From: Clostridiales bacterium
GTDB lineage: Bacteria > Bacillota > Clostridia > Christensenellales > Pumilibacteraceae
Reading direction: 5' to 3'
Assembly: GCA_029055565.1 (NCBI GenBank)
Contig: JAIDCZ010000014.1
Coordinates: 124,001-188,000, forward strand
Length of the DNA stretch: 64,000 nucleotides
Below the pieces are notes generated by a model that was not told the DNA's origin, did no database searches, and saw only the letters and a list, made by a program, of their open reading frames with translations. Positions 59,296 to 64,000 of this stretch are shown here, one piece after another. How positions within the stretch are numbered: the first letter of the stretch is position 1; the number at the start of each line of letters is the position of its first letter. The position numbers were made by a program, and so were the translations under genes.

Positions 59296-60729
59296 CTACT
59301 TTTTGAACAGCTTGGAGAATACCGATTTTTTGGGCGTCGTAGTAGTGGTAGTGGTAATCGGCTTGGCGGTAGCGGGTTTAGCCGTAGCGGGCTTTGCCTC
59401 GCTTGCCGCCGGCTTGGTTGCCGTCGCCCTTGCCGGGGTGGGCGTCGCCTTTACTTCCGGCTTGACGGTAACCGGTTTGGCGGCCGGTTTTGCTACCGGT
59501 TTGGCAATCGGTTTTACTTCGCTTGCCGGAGTCGACTTGGCGGTAGGCGTAGTCGCTCTTGCCGGCGTAGGCTTAACCTCCGGCTTAGCCGTAGGCGTCT
59601 TGGCCGCGGGTTTGGCCGGGGTAGCGGCCGGTGCCGGCTCCGCCGGTTTTTCGGTAGTAACGCCGGTAGCCGTTCTGGGAATGACCGATTTTTTGGGCGT
59701 AGCGGGCGGCGGGGTAGTGGCGGTCGCAACAGTCTTGCGCGGTGCGCGGGGATTGTACAATCCGTTAATCATTTGTTGAACGTCTTGATACCGCTTTTTT
59801 CTGTCTACGGCTAGCGCTTTCATAAGCGCGTTTTCCACGCCCGCGTCGATGGCAATGCCCATTTCGGACGGTCGCTTAATGGCTTCCTTGCCCATCATTA
59901 TGCGAATGGACTCGGGCGGAAGCACGCCTGTTATTGCAAAGTATAGGGTAACGCCCAGCGCGTACACGTCCGTCCAAGGGCCTTGCTCGCCGTGGGTGTC
60001 GTACTGCTCGGGCGGGGCGAAGCCTTGCTTAAGGACTATGGACAGCGATCTGCCGTCGGGGTTGGAGTATTTGGACGCGCCGAAGTCGATCAGCTTGACC
60101 TCGTTGTATTTGGTTATAAGAATGTTGTCGGGGGAAATATCGCGGTGGATAAGCCCGATTTTGTGGACTTGGGTAAGCGAGTCCATGACGGGGCGCATAA
60201 TGGTAAGGATCTCTTCAACGCCAACTTTGCCGCCGCGGCGCTGAAGGTATTTTTTCAGCGACACGCCGTCCAAGAATTCCATAACTATATATGCGGTGCC
60301 GTTGGCGGAAAAGAAGTCGCGAACGTTTACCACGCCGTTAAGGTTCTTTATTTTGGCGAGCGCGCGAGCTTCCTCGACAAACCGTTTAAGGCCGCGGTTG
60401 CTTGCCGCTTGGTTCTGCTTGGAGTTGATTATTACTTGGTTGTTGCCCGCAACGCGCGTTACGTAGCCGGAAGGGAAGTATTCCTTGACGGCAACCTTAA
60501 TGCCTTGCTGCAAGTCCCAACCCAAATACGTAATGCCAAAGCCGCCCTCGCCGAGCGCCTTGCCTATAAGGTATCTGTTTTGCGGGCCTATTACCGAACG
60601 TTGGGGTAGGTGGTGGGGCGGCGACGGCACGTCGTCCGCCTTGTGGTGACAGTTCATGCACACGCGGTCTGTGTCGAGATCGCCAAAGCAATACAGACAT
60701 ATATTCTTGTTGGTGCGAATTCTTGCCAT
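59296..60729 (-). CDS. Ser/Thr protein kinase with N-terminal zinc ribbon
   Basis: 477 residues. A four-Cys zinc ribbon comes first (CLYC 11-14, CMNC 24-27). The Hanks kinase domain (about 53-325) has GEGGFGITY, catalytic Lys82 (VAVKEY), HRDISPDN (195-202) and DFGAS (215-219), with an APPEQY activation end. The last 140 residues are a low-complexity Ala/Pro/Thr/Lys tail (PATAKPATAKPITTT) ending KKSVFSKLFKK. There is no membrane helix or PASTA domain, so it is a cytoplasmic, not PrkC-type, kinase. The phosphatase gene lies 6 nt upstream on the same strand. Confidence 0.9.
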   Translation of the reverse strand: MARIRTNKNICLYCFGDLDTDRVCMNCHHKADDVPSPPHHLPQRSVIGPQNRYLIGKALGEGGFGITYLGWDLQQGIKVAVKEYFPSGYVTRVAGNNQVIINSKQNQAASNRGLKRFVEEARALAKIKNLNGVVNVRDFFSANGTAYIVMEFLDGVSLKKYLQRRGGKVGVEEILTIMRPVMDSLTQVHKIGLIHRDISPDNILITKYNEVKLIDFGASKYSNPDGRSLSIVLKQGFAPPEQYDTHGEQGPWTDVYALGVTLYFAITGVLPPESIRIMMGKEAIKRPSEMGIAIDAGVENALMKALAVDRKKRYQDVQQMINGLYNPRAPRKTVATATTPPPATPKKSVIPRTATGVTTEKPAEPAPAATPAKPAAKTPTAKPEVKPTPARATTPTAKSTPASEVKPIAKPVAKPAAKPVTVKPEVKATPTPARATATKPAASEAKPATAKPATAKPITTTTTTTPKKSVFSKLFKK

Positions 60730-60735
60730 GTGTCG

Positions 60736-61488
60736 TTATCCTTCTTTTACCATAGCAACGATTGCCGAATAGTTGTCGTTATACTTGGTTACGCGGGAGA
60801 GTAGGCGTTGCTCCATCTTGGCCAACGCTTCCTCGGGCGTAGCGGAGGATTGCAAATCCTCCTCCATTTCCTCCTCGTACACGTACTCCCAAAATCCGTC
60901 CGAGCAGAGTATAAACGCGTCGCCGGCTTGGAGCGGGCTGTTGTAAATATCGCAGTCGGGTGGAATGTAATAGTCCGAGCCGAGCACGCGCGTCAGCTTG
61001 TTTTGGTCCTTGTCCGACCGAATATCGCGCAGCGGAATCTTGCCCATTTCCACCGAAATCTGCGATAGGGAATGGTCCTTGGTCTGGAAGTGCAGACGAT
61101 TGTTCTTGAAAAAGTACACGCGCGTATCGCCTATGTGCGAAATTACCGTCGAGTTAAAGTCGGTAGTTACGCACGCGACGGTGGTGCAAGAGGAGCGGAT
61201 TTTGGCGTTGCGCTCCTTTTCGTCGACGACGCGGTTGTGCGCCGACTGAATATAGCTCTGGCAATATTCGGGCTTAACCGCGCGTTCGGGGTCGACTTGC
61301 TTTACTTGCGAGTACGCGTCGATAATATGCGTGGCGCATGTGCGGCTGGCAACCTCACTGCCGTAGTACGAACCCAAACCGTCGCAAACGACGAGGCACG
61401 CGCCGTCGCCCTCTACTATTTGATCGAGGTAGTCTTGGTTGTATTCGCGTCCGCCTTGCTTGCAGATAGAACTTGTCAGTAACTTCAT
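60736..61488 (-). CDS. PP2C-family protein phosphatase
   Basis: 250 residues from ATG 61488, with CGGAG 6 nt upstream. Metal-binding motifs are REYNQDYL, VCDGLGSYYGSEVAS, SHIGDTRVYFF and LCSDGFWEYV; the Asp residues of the two-metal centre are present. It removes phosphate from Ser/Thr, most likely reversing the adjacent kinase. It is first in the two-gene operon read leftward. A near-consensus promoter lies 50 nt upstream. Confidence 0.9.
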   Translation of the reverse strand: MKLLTSSICKQGGREYNQDYLDQIVEGDGACLVVCDGLGSYYGSEVASRTCATHIIDAYSQVKQVDPERAVKPEYCQSYIQSAHNRVVDEKERNAKIRSSCTTVACVTTDFNSTVISHIGDTRVYFFKNNRLHFQTKDHSLSQISVEMGKIPLRDIRSDKDQNKLTRVLGSDYYIPPDCDIYNSPLQAGDAFILCSDGFWEYVYEEEMEEDLQSSATPEEALAKMEQRLLSRVTKYNDNYSAIVAMVKEG

Positions 61489-61540
61489 AATTACTCCGTA
61501 GTGCGGTGTATACTTACATGTATACTTATACACATAATGC

Positions 61541-61569
61541 ATTATACAACAATAAAGTGATATAGTCAA
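61541..61569 (-). promoter_or_regulatory. Promoter of the phosphatase/kinase operon
   Basis: On the minus strand: TTGACT (61569-61564), 17-nt spacer, TATAAT (61546-61541). Between it and the start lies GTGTATACTTACATGTATAC with an outer GTGTATA / TATACAC palindrome (about 61506-61533), a possible operator. Confidence 0.8.
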
Positions 61570-61651
61570 GAGAGTTTTAAAAATAATTCGGAATTATGAA
61601 TTCGGAATTGTGAATTTTAGCGGCGTTGCAAGGTAAACGACGTAATATTTA

Positions 61652-61680
61652 TTGACAATACCGGTCAAATAAATTATACT
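61652..61680 (+). promoter_or_regulatory. Promoter of the 99-residue unknown gene
   Basis: TTGACA (61652-61657), 17-nt spacer, TATACT (61675-61680). Confidence 0.85.
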
Positions 61681-61704
61681 TATATTAGTAACAAGGAGCT
61701 ACGA

Positions 61705-62004
61705 ATGAACAAAGAATTATTACAGCACCTTATAACGTGCGGGTACGCCGACGACGCGGGCATTGCCGCCGAGGTAGTGGGCGAGGGCGGCAAGCCGTAT
61801 TTGCTTTGCGTAAACGGCGAAATAGTCACGCTTGCGCAAGACCGTATGCAAAAGGTGTTTTCCGATTCCATAGACAAATTGCACGACCTAAAGGTTATCG
61901 GCACGTTCGGCAAAAAGGTGTGCTTTACGCACGACGGCACGAGCTATGCGCTCAAAGTAAAGGGCGGCAAAACGCTCGTCGAGTATTTTAAGCTAATAGT
62001 TTAA
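61705..62004 (+). CDS. Unknown 99-residue protein
   Basis: I do not recognise this protein. N-terminal helix (MNKELLQHLITCGYADDAGI), then strands (GKPYLLCVNGEIVTLA, KKVCFTHDGTSYALKVKGG). Soluble, with three Cys residues not in a metal pattern. AAGGAG lies 7 nt before ATG and a good promoter is 25 nt upstream. Confidence 0.65.
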   Translation: MNKELLQHLITCGYADDAGIAAEVVGEGGKPYLLCVNGEIVTLAQDRMQKVFSDSIDKLHDLKVIGTFGKKVCFTHDGTSYALKVKGGKTLVEYFKLIV

Positions 62005-62210
62005 TCAATTCGGAATTATAAATAAGGTTGAGATTCTTCGGCGGGCAGAAAATGCTCGGAATACCTTCGGTGCTTCGTAGGACAAACATGCTGTACTGCT
62101 AAAATTTCTTTTGTCATTCTGAACAAGCGAAGCGCAGTGAAGAATCTCATCCTTAATGCGGCGTTGCCGCCACAATTCCTAATTCCTAATTCCGAATTCA
62201 TAATTAACTC
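62005..62210. repeat. Repeat-filled spacer before purL
   Basis: AATTCGGAATT, ATAAGGTTGAGATTCTTCGG, CTCGGAATACCTTCGGTGCT-TCGTAGGACAAA (as at about 36648), then GTCATTCTGAACAAGCGAAG and AGTGAAGAATCTCAT, and again AATTCC-type spacers. No gene. Confidence 0.65.
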
Positions 62211-62218
62211 AGAGGTGC

Positions 62219-64000
62219 ATTATCAAACGCATTTATAACGCAAATTCCACGGCCGATGAGCTTTTCGAGCAGGCGGCGACGATAGAACCCGAACGAATGG
62301 CAGACGGCTTTTCGCAAAAATCGTACGCTCAGCTTTCGGCGTTCTACAAGGAGCAGAGGTTTGCAATGAGCTTTGACGACCTCGTGTTCGTGCAGTCGTA
62401 TTTTCGCGGCCAGCGTCGGGAGCCGACGTACACGGAGCTTAAGGTTATAGACGCGTACTGGTCGGAGCGTTGCCGCCACACCACTTTTACGACGGCGCTA
62501 AAGACCAAAATCAAATCGGACAATCCGCACGTGGCGCAAGCGTACGCCGACTATACCGAGCTGTTCAATTCTCTGTACGACGGTCGGCCGGACAAGTATC
62601 CGTCGCTTGCCGACGTGTCGACTATCGGCGTCAAGGTTCTGCGCGAAAAGTGCCTCGCGCCGAACGTGGAAGCTTTGGACTCAAACGCATACGCCGTCAA
62701 GCAAGATATAGTAAAGCGCGACGGCACCGTCGAGCCGTGGTATATCCTTGCCAAAACGGCGGCCGACCAATACGATATTGCTAATACCGAATGCGGCGCG
62801 GAAAGCTTTACTGCCGCCGCGCTCGGCGCGATTTCCGACAAAGCGTACGCGTATCAAGCAGTGCGCGTAAGCGCCGGTGCGGAAGTGAATACTTCGTCGG
62901 CCTACGAATATGCGAAGTACGCCGAGCAAGCGGGCGTGCCGGTAGGCGAAGCGCGGCAGTACTGTAACGCCGACTACGGCGCACGGCACCGTCAAGCTAG
63001 CCTCGTAGTGGGCGGCGTTGCACAGTCGCAAGCGGCGAGTAACACGCCGACGGCGGGCGATCTCGTGGTGCTTATAGGCGACGTCGAATGCGGCGGCGAC
63101 GAGCTGTACAAGCTTCGGCGGCTCGTAAGAAACGCCGAGTTTACGAGGCTGATAAAGCGCAGTAAACCTTGCGGCATGAGCGGCGTTGCCGTGGCGGCGG
63201 GCACGCTGTTTGCGGGCGTGGATATTGAGCTGACTTCTATACCCAATGCGCGTATTGCTCACCGTGCGGCCGAGCTTGCCGTATGGGCGGGCGGGGAGCG
63301 AATAGTCGCGGTAATCGACACCGGCGATTTAGACGCCGTTGCCGAGCTGTGCCGCGGCGAAAATTGCAGTGTGACGGCCGTAGGCAAAATCACCGACAAA
63401 GACAGACTGCGTATGTACCAAAGCGGCAATATGATAGTCGATTTGGAGCGCAGATTTTTGGATAGCAACGGCGTGCGCCAAGACGCCGCCGCGCATGTAA
63501 AGGAGCGCAAAACCGCTTATTTCGGGTCGATAGACCGCAAGCATGCGGCAATGCACGCCAAGGGCGATTACGCTACGCTTATGTGCGAAATATTAAGCGA
63601 CCCCAACGTGCGCTCGCAAAAGCGCGTTACGGAAGCGTACGACAGCACGGTTGGCGGCGGTAGCGTGTTTACTGCGCTGGGCGGCAAAAAACAGCTTACG
63701 CCTACCGAGGTTGCGGCAATGAAAATCCCAGCCGATACCGATATGTGCACGGTGTGCGCGCACGGCCTTTCGGCGGTGCTTGAGGAGTCGCCGTTTATCG
63801 GCGGTATGTATTCGGTTATACTGGCGGTGGAAAAGCTGGCGGCAGCCGGCGTTAGGCTCGATCACATATATATTGCGTTGCAACACTTTTTCGGGCGCAA
63901 CGCCGACGGCGAAAAGTGGGGCGAGCAAATGAGTGCGGCGCTCGGTGCGCTTACCGCCCAGCTGAACCTTAAACGCGCGGTAATCGGCGTTGACGATTGC
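62219..64000 (+). CDS. purL: Phosphoribosylformylglycinamidine synthase, partial
   Basis: Purine pathway: FGAR plus glutamine and ATP to FGAM. The frame is open from a stop at 62204 to the window edge (about 593 codons), so the 3' part is missing. Large-type (fused PurL/PurQ) features are IKRIYNANSTADELFEQAAT at the N-terminus, ELKVIDAYWSERCRHTTF, the long NVEALDSNAYAVKQD region and GDLVVLIGDVECGGDELYK. No ATG, GTG or TTG lies between the in-frame stop and residue 27. AGAGG at 62211-62215 points to ATT 62219 or ATC 62222 as start; ATG 62297 would cut off the conserved N-terminus. Confidence 0.88.
   Translation, partial: MIKRIYNANSTADELFEQAATIEPERMADGFSQKSYAQLSAFYKEQRFAMSFDDLVFVQSYFRGQRREPTYTELKVIDAYWSERCRHTTFTTALKTKIKSDNPHVAQAYADYTELFNSLYDGRPDKYPSLADVSTIGVKVLREKCLAPNVEALDSNAYAVKQDIVKRDGTVEPWYILAKTAADQYDIANTECGAESFTAAALGAISDKAYAYQAVRVSAGAEVNTSSAYEYAKYAEQAGVPVGEARQYCNADYGARHRQASLVVGGVAQSQAASNTPTAGDLVVLIGDVECGGDELYKLRRLVRNAEFTRLIKRSKPCGMSGVAVAAGTLFAGVDIELTSIPNARIAHRAAELAVWAGGERIVAVIDTGDLDAVAELCRGENCSVTAVGKITDKDRLRMYQSGNMIVDLERRFLDSNGVRQDAAAHVKERKTAYFGSIDRKHAAMHAKGDYATLMCEILSDPNVRSQKRVTEAYDSTVGGGSVFTALGGKKQLTPTEVAAMKIPADTDMCTVCAHGLSAVLEESPFIGGMYSVILAVEKLAAAGVRLDHIYIALQHFFGRNADGEKWGEQMSAALGALTAQLNLKRAVIGVDDC

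Noticed and set aside
59303..59779. Val/Gly/Ala-rich frame opposite the kinase tail
   Set aside because: Produced by the Ala/Pro/Lys repeats of the kinase C-terminus.

Overview
The window looks like chromosome from an uncultured member of the Bacillota, probably Clostridia and probably gut-associated. Supporting signs are strong GGAGG-type ribosome sites, many near-consensus sigma-A promoters (TTGACA, 17-nt spacer, TATAAT), a BofA-type sporulation protein, formate-tetrahydrofolate ligase, RecD2, an Lsa-type ABC-F protein and a large-type PurL. Most genes share one GC-moderate, codon-biased style. Exceptions that look AT-richer are the islet at about 4.1-6.3 kb, the membrane protein at 32.1 kb and the secreted-protein pair at 46.3-52.3 kb. 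Nothing here names a genus or species.

Layout. 0-3.7 kb: a Zn/Cd/Pb P1B-ATPase, then an Lsa-like ABC-F ribosome-protection gene behind an attenuator-like leader. 4.0-6.3 kb: tRNA-Arg(ACG) and a small three-gene islet bracketed by two copies of a structured DNA/RNA element. 6.4-14.3 kb: small unknown genes, pyruvate kinase, a two-component system, a BofA homologue and a TolA-like membrane protein. 14.5-29.2 kb: a housekeeping run (metK, recD2, a YacL-like protein, a transporter, fhs, an epimerase, then alaS, metG and leuS in a row). 29.3-32 kb: a LytS-like kinase and its SARP-like regulator on the minus strand. 32-36.5 kb: unknown membrane protein, tRNA-Arg(CCT), hydrolase, SH3 protein. 36.7-46.0 kb: a compact P22-like phage head module (large terminase, portal, scaffold, capsid, head-completion and gp10-like genes, two holins). 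I see no integrase, repressor, replication gene, tailspike or endolysin in or beside it. 46.3-52.3 kb: a lipoprotein and a 1715-residue secreted protein with PPC-like and polyglycine repeats. 52.5-58.1 kb: a phosphorelay and c-di-GMP cluster (hybrid kinase, REC-HD-GYP-GGDEF protein, Hpt protein). 58.3-62 kb: mscL and a PP2C phosphatase/Ser-Thr kinase pair. The right edge cuts through purL.

The intergenic DNA is unusually rich in short dispersed repeats of several families. Some supply the last codons of genes. The most promising unexplained structures are the intact but stripped-down phage head cluster and the pair of tRNA-linked elements whose stems differ in sequence but keep the same geometry. 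The ABC-F leader and the apparent non-AUG start of purL follow.
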